Positions 1 through 6,962 are shown, numbered from the stretch's first letter. The stretch: DNA of 11,858 nt from Bacteroidota bacterium (GCA_024280675.1 JAJRPT010000174.1:1-11858); one strand, 5' to 3'. A program made the numbers and translations. The notes: generated by a model not told the origin, from the sequence alone.

Positions 1-1211
1 ATGACGGCACACTGCATCCCAAGGCATATCCCAAAATATGGGATTTTACTTTCTCTAATATATTTTATTGCATCAATTTTCCCTTCAATTCCACGGTAAC
101 CAAATCCAGGAGCAATTAAAACTCCATTGTACCCAGACAAGAGTTCTTCTGGAGGGCTAGATTCTAGTTCTTCGGAGTTAATCATATCAAGCTCTACACG
201 TGTATTATTGATAGAACCGGCGTGTATAAATGCTTCGGTAATACTTTTGTAAGAGTCTTGATATTTTGTGTATTTGCCCACCAGAGCAATTCTCACAGAA
301 TGCTTAGGGTTGTTTATTCGGCTAACAAATTTCTTCCAAGTGTCTAGTTTTAATTCAGTTTTTTCAAGATTTAATTTATCAAGAATTATATCAGTTATCT
401 TCTTTTTAGCAAAATTGAGTGGCACTTCGTAAATCGTATCAACATCCTTTGCCTCGAAGACCGAATTAAAATCTACGTTGCAGAAGAGTGAGATTTTTTC
501 TCTTATGTCCTTCAACAAAGTGTGAGAGGAGCGACAAAGTAAAATATCTGGCTGAATGCCATACTCCATCAAATCTTTGACGCTGTGTTGGGTTGGTTTG
601 GTTTTTAGCTCATGTGCTGCCTCAATATAGGGAACGTAGGTGAGGTGGATATTGAGTGAGTTTTTCGAGCCAAGCTCACGTCTTATTTGTCGTTGAGTTT
701 CCAGAAATGGCAGAGATTCTATATCGCCCACCGTCCCACCAATTTCTATTATGACAAAGTCATATTTGCCGTCATGGGCTTTAATTCGTGACTTTATTTC
801 ATTTGTGATGTGAGGAATAACTTGCACAGTTTTGCCAAGAAACTGACCTTTCCGTTCTTTTGTAATCACAGAATTATAAACTTGCCCGGTGGTTGTGTTG
901 CTTTTTTTACTCAATGATTGGTTTAGAAATCTTTCATAATGACCAAGGTCAAGATCGGTTTCGGCACCATCATCGGTGACAAACACCTCGCCATGCTGGA
1001 GCGGATTCATAGTCCCAGGATCAACATTTATGTAAGGATCGAGTTTCATTATAGTCACAGAATAGGAGCGTGACTTGAGCAACATGGCAATGGAAGCCGA
1101 AGCAATTCCCTTTCCAAGCGAGGAAACAACGCCACCAGTTACGAAAATAAATTTGCTTTGACCCTTTGTTCGCCTGATGTTTTCTTCATTTTTATTCGGA
1201 GAATTTGGCAT
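1..1211 (-). CDS. pyrG: CTP synthase (glutamine-hydrolysing), 3' part beyond the window
   Basis: Makes CTP from UTP, ATP and glutamine in the cytoplasm, the last step of de novo pyrimidine nucleotide synthesis. The reverse strand reads open for 403 codons from the ATG at 1211 to the window edge. Visible in order: the N-terminal synthetase domain with the TGGVVSSLGKG nucleotide-binding loop (residues 25-35), GEVFVTDDGAETDLDLGHYE (74-93) and GGTVGDIES (158-166); then, from about residue 305, the class I glutamine amidotransferase domain with the oxyanion region APGFGYRG (367-374) and the nucleophile Cys396 in GICLGMQ. Family members are usually about 530-560 residues, so some 130-150 C-terminal residues, including the catalytic His-Glu pair, lie outside. 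A short charged extension (residues 1-17) precedes the conserved start. No Shine-Dalgarno sequence precedes the ATG. The gene is divergent from the solute-binding lipoprotein gene across a 135-bp AT-rich gap in which I recognise no clear promoter. Identity is very secure. Confidence 0.97.
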   Translation of the reverse strand, partial: MPNSPNKNEENIRRTKGQSKFIFVTGGVVSSLGKGIASASIAMLLKSRSYSVTIMKLDPYINVDPGTMNPLQHGEVFVTDDGAETDLDLGHYERFLNQSLSKKSNTTTGQVYNSVITKERKGQFLGKTVQVIPHITNEIKSRIKAHDGKYDFVIIEIGGTVGDIESLPFLETQRQIRRELGSKNSLNIHLTYVPYIEAAHELKTKPTQHSVKDLMEYGIQPDILLCRSSHTLLKDIREKISLFCNVDFNSVFEAKDVDTIYEVPLNFAKKKITDIILDKLNLEKTELKLDTWKKFVSRINNPKHSVRIALVGKYTKYQDSYKSITEAFIHAGSINNTRVELDMINSEELESSPPEELLSGYNGVLIAPGFGYRGIEGKIDAIKYIRESKIPYFGICLGMQCAV

Positions 1212-1346
1212 TTTAATTATTATTTATGGTTGATCAGAAAATTCAGGGAAATTAACTATTTCTAAATTCAAGTCCAATTAATCATTTATTTGTTCATAAA
1301 TTTATTTTTCTGTTAAAGACAATTAGTCAAATAAAGTGAAATAAAT

Positions 1347-2534
1347 ATGAAAACAATAATTCTAATAATAATTTCTTTGATTTTCATTTCATGTGGAAAA
1401 GAAAAGGAAGTGGTGGAGGATGAGATAAGTTTCTGGCATTTTTGGAGTGAACCATCCCAGAAAAAAGCTTTGAAAAATATCATTGATAAATTCCAAAGCG
1501 AAACTGGAATAAAAGTGAAAATGACGGAACTATCTTGGAATGATGGCAAGACAAAGTTGTTCACAGCTTTTAACTCTGGAATTGGGCCCGATGTTTTGGA
1601 GCTTGGTTCTGATTGGGTTGCTCAGTTTTCATCCTCTGGAGTTCTTTTTGAAATTCCAGATTCACTTGCCAATATGGATTCATATTTAGATTTTGCAAAA
1701 GCACCAAGTTATTGGGAAGGTGAAATATACACTCTGCCATGGCTTGTTGATACCAGAATGCTTTTTGTAAACTCAGATTTATTTTCAGATTTACCAGACT
1801 CGTGGGAGGAAATTCTTGATACTCTTAAAATAAAAAATATGCTACCATACGAAGTTCAACCCGATTGGTATTGGATTGGGCAAAATGGTCCTGATGCAAA
1901 TCGTTTGTACAAGAAAATCATTTCATTTATTTGGTCGGCTGGAGGAAATCTCTCAGATTTTGATTCCGAAGAAAATATTTATGCATTGGAAATGTACAAG
2001 AAACTGGCCGATGAAGGAATTGTTGAAAAACAAAGAAATTTAGATGAATTATTTTTGAAAGGGAAACTTGGGATCACAATTTCTGGTGGCTGGTTGGTTT
2101 CAAAACTTCAGAATTCAAATGTGAATTATCAAATTAAAGAAATGCCTAAACTTAATGGTCAAAAGGGTGTGAGTTTTGCCGGAGGTGAATATCTCGCGAT
2201 TAATAATCATTCAAAGAAAAAAGAATTATCCTTGAAATTTATTAAATATTTGACAAAAGGAGAAAATGCACTGGCATTTTGCAAGTTAATAAGCGAGGCA
2301 GGGTTTCCAGCCGACAAATCATTTTATAATAATATTTTCTTTGAACAAAACCCAGCCAAAAAGAAATTCTCTTCGCAATTAAATTCAGCCCAGATGACTC
2401 CAGTCCACAGCCGTTGGTTTACAATTCAGGACATTTTAGAGCTTGCCACCGAGCGGGTTCTTTATGATAAAATGACTGCAAAAGAAGCATTGCGAAAAGC
2501 TGAAGAGTCTGCTAAGTTGTTGATAAATAGATGA
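1347..2534 (+). CDS. Extracellular solute-binding lipoprotein, ABC sugar-type (family 1)
   Basis: A 395-residue exported lipoprotein. Residues 1-15 are a short hydrophobic signal, and Cys16 in FISC is the likely lipidated residue; Phe at -3 is not the usual Leu, so the lipobox is acceptable rather than perfect. The mature part resembles family 1 solute-binding proteins (maltose/sn-glycerol-3-phosphate type): an early ISFWHFWSEPSQKKALKNII stretch (27-46), GIGPDVLELGSDWVAQF (78-94), YTLPWLVDTRMLFVN (128-142), a GGW segment near residue 245, and a C-terminal helical tail. In this family the protein captures a sugar or similar solute in the periplasm and delivers it to an ABC permease. No permease or ATPase gene lies within the window on either side, so it is an orphan here or its partners are elsewhere. 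The substrate cannot be told from sequence. The ATG at 1347 is chosen because it starts the signal peptide directly; there is no Shine-Dalgarno sequence. Confidence 0.9.
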   Translation: MKTIILIIISLIFISCGKEKEVVEDEISFWHFWSEPSQKKALKNIIDKFQSETGIKVKMTELSWNDGKTKLFTAFNSGIGPDVLELGSDWVAQFSSSGVLFEIPDSLANMDSYLDFAKAPSYWEGEIYTLPWLVDTRMLFVNSDLFSDLPDSWEEILDTLKIKNMLPYEVQPDWYWIGQNGPDANRLYKKIISFIWSAGGNLSDFDSEENIYALEMYKKLADEGIVEKQRNLDELFLKGKLGITISGGWLVSKLQNSNVNYQIKEMPKLNGQKGVSFAGGEYLAINNHSKKKELSLKFIKYLTKGENALAFCKLISEAGFPADKSFYNNIFFEQNPAKKKFSSQLNSAQMTPVHSRWFTIQDILELATERVLYDKMTAKEALRKAEESAKLLINR

Positions 2535-2565
2535 GATAATATGAATTAGAAGTTTTATAAAAATA

Positions 2566-2580
2566 TGGCATATCTTTTGC
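2566..2580 (+). promoter_or_regulatory. Candidate sigma-54 (RpoN) promoter, -24/-12 element
   Basis: TGGCA at 2566-2570 and TTGC at 2577-2580 give the exact GG-N10-GC spacing of the sigma-54 consensus (TGGCAC-N5-TTGC); the only departures are T for C at position 6 and G after TTGC. A start site about 12 bp downstream (near 2592) would leave a 25-base leader before the ATG at 2617. It lies in a gap between genes, in the right orientation. I saw no obvious paired upstream activator site. That a sigma-54 holoenzyme uses it is inference. Confidence 0.5.
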
Positions 2581-2616
2581 GGTTTAGACATTAGATAAAT
2601 AAGGTCTAATAAAAAT

Positions 2617-3717
2617 ATGTCACTTATGAAAAATATATTCTTGCTATCGATTCTTTTTTTACTTCCTAGTATTTTGCCATCAGCCGAAGCAATCGTCAAA
2701 GTGGACGAATTACCAAGTGACAATCAACTCGAGGCTTACGAGATGAGCGAGGAGTTGTTTGTTGCAAAAGTAATGGAATACTATAACGCATCTCTTATGC
2801 TCACAACTCAAATCGAGATGCTAGGCTCTAAAGCAATAGTCGAAACACCAGCCCCATCTTTGGAAGATTTCAACGATATGGAGCTTGATGTCATAATAAA
2901 ATATTACAATACGGCAAAGAAACTCCAATCTCAAGTCGATTCAATCGACAAATCAAATCAGATGCAGAGCTATTTACAATTAAAATCTGAGATTGAAAAA
3001 GTGAAAGCAAATTATATGGATTCACTTTGGTCATTTCGCAATGGCTACCTCTTACGTGAATTAGCTATCAAGAAAACATCAGATTCAATTTATTATGAAG
3101 AAATTCAAAAGATTGACTCGGCCTACAAAAATGGATGTGCCGATTGTGTAGATTTTCTATCGGTTTCTGTTTTCAGTAATTTATTTTTGCCCAGCTCATC
3201 AAAGTTTATTAGTGATCCCAATTTGGGTTTGAGAATTTCTTTGAATGCTCTGAAAATGTTGGGTTATGGCTCAGGTGTTGAATTATTCTATGAATACCAG
3301 AACCCGAAATTTAGCACAAGGCTTGGCAAGCAAGAAAGTGAAATTGAGGATAGCTGGAATAGTGATTTATCTGCATTGGGTTTAAATACTGAACTGTATC
3401 CTTTATTTTCTAATGGAAAGATCGCCGGCGGACTTAAATTTGGTTTGGGATATTTTTGGTCACGAGCCAATATCATCAACAAGGATTTTGGAAATTATGA
3501 CTGGAAGGGAGTGAAGTTTGAACTGGAATATTTTGCTGGGCTGAAATACCCTCAATATCCTTTTGAATTATTTGTGAACGCATCGCTTTATCAGGGCTTA
3601 AATTCAAAATTAAGAGTTTATCATGGCTATTCACAATTCGAGAATATCAATCTAGGCTACTCACTTTTTGGATTAAACTTTGGCTTGAGATATAATTTCT
3701 GGTCTTCTGCATATTAG
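2617..3717 (+). CDS. Exported protein, helical N-terminal half and predicted outer-membrane beta-barrel
   Basis: I do not recognise this 366-residue protein. It has a clear Sec signal peptide: MKNIFLLSILFLLPSILPS, with likely cleavage after AEA at residue 25. The signal begins naturally at the second ATG (2626), so the true start may be there instead of 2617. Residues about 38-170 are charged and mostly helical with coiled-coil character (for example 85-165). A CADC pair (Cys174, Cys177) follows and could form a disulfide in the periplasm. Residues about 180-366 alternate polar and hydrophobic/aromatic residues with many glycines (LGLRISLN, GGLKFGLGYFW, FGLNFGLRYNFW), as expected for a small outer-membrane beta-barrel. 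The final residue is Tyr instead of the common Phe. A sigma-54-like element lies just upstream, and the leucine-rich-repeat gene starts 25 bp after the stop, so the two are probably co-transcribed. The barrel assignment is inference from pattern; no specific function is claimed. Confidence 0.75.
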   Translation: MSLMKNIFLLSILFLLPSILPSAEAIVKVDELPSDNQLEAYEMSEELFVAKVMEYYNASLMLTTQIEMLGSKAIVETPAPSLEDFNDMELDVIIKYYNTAKKLQSQVDSIDKSNQMQSYLQLKSEIEKVKANYMDSLWSFRNGYLLRELAIKKTSDSIYYEEIQKIDSAYKNGCADCVDFLSVSVFSNLFLPSSSKFISDPNLGLRISLNALKMLGYGSGVELFYEYQNPKFSTRLGKQESEIEDSWNSDLSALGLNTELYPLFSNGKIAGGLKFGLGYFWSRANIINKDFGNYDWKGVKFELEYFAGLKYPQYPFELFVNASLYQGLNSKLRVYHGYSQFENINLGYSLFGLNFGLRYNFWSSAY

Positions 3718-3742
3718 ATTTATCAACAAATAAAGCAATTAA

Positions 3743-4693
3743 ATGAAAAAATATATAAATAGAAGATTATTTGTAGTGCTAATAATTCTCATCATTTCTG
3801 TGGTTGAGCTTTACGCAGTTCCACAAATAGGCATCAGATATTTAAAACTTGGCAACACCTATCGTGAGGCAGGATCTTACGACAAGGCCGAAGAGTTTCT
3901 CACCCTTGGCAAATCTTTTTTTAAGAATAAAACTGGCTGGGAGTATGATTATTGGCGTGCGGTGTCAGACGAATATTTTGGATTTTTATATAAAGAAGTA
4001 AGTTCTATTCAAGAAAATAGCAATAACAAAGAATATTTCAAACAAGTTTCTATCGAACATTTTACAAGAGCTTTGGCAAGCTATAAAAAACTGATTGCAC
4101 AAGAAGATGGTTCTTTTGTGCCACTAGAGCAAATTTTGGCAAGCATTGTTTCGCTAGGGTCGGGCGGGAGTAACAGCAAAGAAACAAAGCAAGAAAAATA
4201 CGCTCAGGTGGGTACTAATGTGTTAAATTACGAACGTTTAAAGCTAAGAGAAATTCCGGTAGGTGTGCCGGCTGATGTGAAGAATTTAACACTTGCCGAG
4301 AATAAATTCAGAGATTTCCCATCTGGTTTGACTAATTTCAAAGATTTAGAATATTTAAATCTTTCTCAGAACAAAATTAAAACCGTCTCAGGTGACATCG
4401 AGCAACTAAGCAAATTGAATTGGCTAGACTTAAGCAATAATAATTTGAAAGAACTTCCGCTCACATTTTGCAATTTAGAAAACTTAGAAGAACTCAATCT
4501 GATGAACAATAAACTAAAGACCTTGCCTCCTTGTTTTTGCAAACTGAAGAATCTAAAAGTATTGAACTTGAAGGGAAACAACTTGCCATATTCAATTATT
4601 TCTAATCTGCAAAAGTGCTTGCCCAATACAAATATTTTTATAGATGAGTATATTAAAAGCCCCAAGTCTTTGCCCCAGAGCGTCTTAGATTGA
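3743..4693 (+). CDS. Exported TPR and leucine-rich-repeat protein
   Basis: A 316-residue exported protein. Residues 1-25 form a signal peptide (basic MKKYINRR, hydrophobic core 9-21, likely cleavage after ELYA). A TPR-like helical pair follows (about 30-60, YLKLGNTYREAGSYDKAEEF), with further helices to about residue 120 and a Gly/Ser linker (128-145). The C-terminal half is a leucine-rich repeat solenoid: five units start at residues 179, 202, 225, 248 and 271, each exactly 23 residues, on the pattern LxxLxLxxNxLxxLPxxfxxLxx. A half-repeat precedes them (166-178) and a short tail caps them. Four cysteines (243, 264, 266, 292) lie in or beside the repeats. TPR and LRR modules both bind proteins or peptides, so a scaffold or ligand-binding role in the periplasm or at the surface is likely; the partner is unknown. 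It follows the barrel-protein gene by 25 bp without a Shine-Dalgarno sequence, suggesting one transcript. Confidence 0.85.
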   Translation: MKKYINRRLFVVLIILIISVVELYAVPQIGIRYLKLGNTYREAGSYDKAEEFLTLGKSFFKNKTGWEYDYWRAVSDEYFGFLYKEVSSIQENSNNKEYFKQVSIEHFTRALASYKKLIAQEDGSFVPLEQILASIVSLGSGGSNSKETKQEKYAQVGTNVLNYERLKLREIPVGVPADVKNLTLAENKFRDFPSGLTNFKDLEYLNLSQNKIKTVSGDIEQLSKLNWLDLSNNNLKELPLTFCNLENLEELNLMNNKLKTLPPCFCKLKNLKVLNLKGNNLPYSIISNLQKCLPNTNIFIDEYIKSPKSLPQSVLD

Positions 4694-4822
4694 TGTGTGT
4701 ATGGTGTCTAACTAAATTCAGATACACTATTTATATTATTGTTTCTAATCTTCTACGGGTCCTACATTTATTATCTGGTACTCGGAGACAGTGCCTTATA
4801 GCCTTCACACTTCACACTAACT

Positions 4823-5353
4823 TCAAAACTTAGTACCCTTTTGCGCATCGTCTGAGTAAACGTGAATGCTGTATCCTATTTCACTCCTACATTCAATTCG
4901 GTGAATGTGATTGGCAAATGTATCCTTGAGTCCAATATCGGTAAAGATAGTTTTTTCGGATATTTCCAAGGAATCTTTTAGAACTGGTTCGGAATTATCA
5001 TCCAGTTCAAAAATTTCCAAATGAAACTCACCTTGTGTAAAATTATAAGAGCAGATATGCGGGTGTCCATGAATTGGGGTTACTTGTCCTTTGCTCCAGC
5101 ACATCACCAGCAATTCCCAACCCAAATGATGTTTCCCCAGATAATTCCTAGAATAGTTTTCATTTCCACTTGGTTTGAAATCAGAGAGATTAACTTCGGA
5201 GGCAATTTTTTCTGAGAGGGTGTTTATCAACTTTTTAATATCAGCTTCTTTTGTAGCTTCTAACTCTTTGATAAATTCTAAGAAATAAATTTCATAATCA
5301 TCACAAAAATTATTTTCATTTTCTAGCACATCTTTACTTGGCAAAGAATCCAT
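4823..5353 (-). CDS. cdoA: Cysteine dioxygenase, type I (Arg-type)
   Basis: A 176-residue cupin-fold enzyme that oxidises L-cysteine with O2 to cysteine sulfinate, using non-haem Fe(II), in the cytoplasm. The iron ligands are read as His95 and His97 (PIHGHPH) and His151 (HRIE). YSRN at 67-70 matches YTRN of mammalian CDO, whose Arg60 binds the cysteine carboxylate; this argues for cysteine and against 3-mercaptopropionate, whose enzymes have Gln there. SIHVY at 162-166 matches the Ser-His-Tyr set (Ser153, His155, Tyr157 of the rat enzyme). Cys101 lies seven residues before the QG-glycine (Gly108), just as rat Cys93 does, so both halves of the Cys-Tyr cross-link may be present. Length is shorter than mammalian (about 200) and near bacterial forms. 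The gene ends 129 bp from the convergent LRR gene and starts 77 bp beyond the pssA stop, so it probably has its own promoter. No Shine-Dalgarno sequence is seen. Confidence 0.88.
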   Translation of the reverse strand: MDSLPSKDVLENENNFCDDYEIYFLEFIKELEATKEADIKKLINTLSEKIASEVNLSDFKPSGNENYSRNYLGKHHLGWELLVMCWSKGQVTPIHGHPHICSYNFTQGEFHLEIFELDDNSEPVLKDSLEISEKTIFTDIGLKDTFANHIHRIECRSEIGYSIHVYSDDAQKGTKF

Positions 5354-5430
5354 TTACTACTCAAAATTTATTAATAATATTGTTGGGAAGTTAAGGAATA
5401 AATAGAGCAAAAAAAAACATTGTTATCAAT

Positions 5431-6195
5431 TTAGTCCACGTATTCGGTCTCGGAGAATTCCTCAAGAGTATTCTCTAGCAAATCTGAGCGGAAAAGCTTA
5501 ACGATGTGAATTATTGTAGAGCTAATCAAATAAATCATCATAAATGGAAATAAGAACCATCCTCCAGTATAAATTATTGCAATGACCGAGGCAATCAAAA
5601 ATAGATAGAAGAGCGGCTTTTTCTTAATATTACTGAGACTAGGTCTTGGTAGATTCCTAAATTTTATATTGGATACCATAGCCGCCGAGCAAAGAAAAGT
5701 AACAATGAAAGCCATTGGAGCTTTGTAGAGCTCATTAAAACTGGGATCAAGATGGAAGTAAATTAAATATGCTGTAATCGTGATTGCACTCGATGGAATG
5801 GGGAAGCCAGTGAAATATTTCTTATCATCAAGGGAAGAGATTTGTACGTTGAATCTTGCCAGTCGCAGTGCGCCCATGATTGCCGGCATCGCAGCAAAGA
5901 AAATACCAGCCTCTAGGAATGCAACAAAATATACTTGGTAGAGCAAATACGAAGGAGCAACGCCAAAGGTAACAACGTCGCAGAGTGAATCCAGTTCGCC
6001 TCCGAACTCTGAACTAGCTCCGATTAGCCTTGCCATTACGCCATCCATCATGTCAAAGAAAGCTCCCAGTAAGATAAATACCGCAGCTCTTTCAAATTCT
6101 CCATTCGATGTATAAACTATGGCTGCAAACCCGCTAAATAGATTAGCTATGGTCAGCAAGTTTGGCACAAATGATCTGGTGATGCGTCTTTTCAT
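5431..6195 (-). CDS. pssA: CDP-diacylglycerol--serine O-phosphatidyltransferase
   Basis: Integral membrane enzyme that joins CDP-diacylglycerol and L-serine to give phosphatidylserine and CMP, the first committed step to phosphatidylethanolamine. The complete CDP-alcohol phosphatidyltransferase signature D-G-x2-A-R-x8-G-x3-D-x3-D is present at residues 51-73 (DG 51-52, AR 55-56, Gly65, Asp69, Asp73), with the additional Asp48 before it; these aspartates bind the metal and CDP. The N-terminal FVPNLLTIANLFSGFAA is typical of the PssA branch. Several hydrophobic segments run through the 254 residues (roughly 10-28, 34-48, 78-115, 130-165 and 195-235). The start is 9 bp after the stop of psd, which encodes the next enzyme of the pathway, so the pair is almost certainly one transcript. 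No Shine-Dalgarno sequence lies in the short junction. Confidence 0.95.
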   Translation of the reverse strand: MKRRITRSFVPNLLTIANLFSGFAAIVYTSNGEFERAAVFILLGAFFDMMDGVMARLIGASSEFGGELDSLCDVVTFGVAPSYLLYQVYFVAFLEAGIFFAAMPAIMGALRLARFNVQISSLDDKKYFTGFPIPSSAITITAYLIYFHLDPSFNELYKAPMAFIVTFLCSAAMVSNIKFRNLPRPSLSNIKKKPLFYLFLIASVIAIIYTGGWFLFPFMMIYLISSTIIHIVKLFRSDLLENTLEEFSETEYVD

Positions 6196-6204
6196 TTTGT
6201 ATAA

Positions 6205-6909
6205 TTATTTCTTTAGTATTGCGATGGGAGTGATTGAGCCTTTGACAAGATCTCCAATATTAACTAATATTTCAGAATCTTTTGGCAATGAAATATCCAT
6301 TCTGGAGCCAAATTTCATCATTCCAAATTTATTTCCAGCTTGAACCAAATCACCTTTTTTAATATCAAATACAATACGCCGTGCGGCAATCCCAACAATT
6401 TGCTTAAAGAAAACCCTCCCATACTCAGTCATCACGCCAATGCGAGAATGTTCATTTAGCTCAGAAGACTTTGGTTTATATGCGGCAAGAAACTTCCCGC
6501 CGTGATGCTCAGCCATTTCGACAAGCCCGCTCACCGGGTGACGATTCACATGAACATCGAGTGGGGATAAAAATATTGAAATACGCTTGCAGTCTGATTT
6601 CATATAATGCTTTTCAAATTCCTCTACTAACATCATCACCTTTCCGTCAGCCGGTGAGATTACAAATTGAGACTCAGAATATTCTGCTGGGAGTTTTCTT
6701 TTTGGGTCACGAAAGAACCAAAGAGTGAACATTGCCAGAATAACCCCAGAGCATCCCAAGACGTAGGTCAAGAAAACATTATTTGAGAAGTAAGCAAAGA
6801 ATCCCATTGAAAGTGAGATTGCCATCATCACAATAATATTGTTAGTTCCGTAGTGTGTTAGCAAATTGTAGATAAAGTTAAATGAGTAAAAATTATATTG
6901 CAATAACAA
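6205..6909 (-). CDS. psd: Phosphatidylserine decarboxylase proenzyme, short form
   Basis: Decarboxylates phosphatidylserine to phosphatidylethanolamine at the inner membrane. The proenzyme cleaves itself before a serine, which becomes the pyruvoyl cofactor: here KFGSRMD gives Gly201-Ser202. The short-family landmarks FFRDPKR (65-71), SPADGKV (85-91) and SPLDVHVNRHP (115-125, with the His of the self-cleavage relay) are all present. Two hydrophobic helices (about 26-45 and 47-66) anchor the N-terminus. Cleavage would leave a beta chain of about 200 residues and an alpha chain of 33. The coordinates give the longest form, which begins with TTG at 6909. The frame has no ATG between its upstream stop (6931-6933) and Met28. 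I think the TTG at 6862-6864 more likely, because it gives MLTHYG, resembling my recollection of family N-termini. It precedes pssA by 9 bp and diverges from dnaN. Confidence 0.93.
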   Translation of the reverse strand: MLLQYNFYSFNFIYNLLTHYGTNNIIVMMAISLSMGFFAYFSNNVFLTYVLGCSGVILAMFTLWFFRDPKRKLPAEYSESQFVISPADGKVMMLVEEFEKHYMKSDCKRISIFLSPLDVHVNRHPVSGLVEMAEHHGGKFLAAYKPKSSELNEHSRIGVMTEYGRVFFKQIVGIAARRIVFDIKKGDLVQAGNKFGMMKFGSRMDISLPKDSEILVNIGDLVKGSITPIAILKK

Positions 6910-6923
6910 CAGAAGCGAAAATA

Positions 6924-6938
6924 TAAAATATTATTTTA
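6924..6938. promoter_or_regulatory. Perfect AT-only inverted repeat between psd and dnaN
   Basis: TAAAATA-T-TATTTTA is a perfect 7+1+7 palindrome near the middle of the short divergent gap between the longest form of psd and dnaN. Its place suits a shared regulator site or an easily melted promoter core, but in such AT-rich sequence a 15-base palindrome can arise by chance. No matching second copy was noticed elsewhere in the window. Confidence 0.25.
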
Positions 6939-6962
6939 AAAATTGTCCTCAAAGGGTAAAAA

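Noticed and set aside
1285..1292. TTTATTTG as a Bacteroidota -7 element (TAnnTTTG) before the lipoprotein gene
   Set aside because: One mismatch and no TTG at the proper upstream distance; such words are common in AT-rich DNA.
2436..2723. Reverse-strand open frame spanning the lipoprotein/barrel-protein junction, and similar ones at 1313-1564, 4366-4665 and 7754-7987
   Set aside because: They lie mainly antisense to well-supported genes, have no recognisable domain or start context, and look like composition shadows.
3720..3728. TTATCAACA, one mismatch from a DnaA box, in the gap before the LRR gene
   Set aside because: Single copy with no cluster and no AT-rich unwinding element beside it. 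A similar word at 5222 lies inside cdoA. Not evidence for an origin.
4697..4727. Small inverted repeats (GTGTAT/ATACAC, and GTGTCT with AGATAC) after the LRR stop codon
   Set aside because: Only 6-bp stems that compete with each other, low in GC and without a T-run, so not a credible intrinsic terminator. The rest of the 129-bp convergent gap shows only a two-copy TTCACAC repeat (4804-4817).
5409..5417. Run of nine A (nine T on the reverse strand) just downstream of the pssA stop
   Set aside because: No GC-rich hairpin precedes it on the pssA strand, so it is not supported as a terminator.
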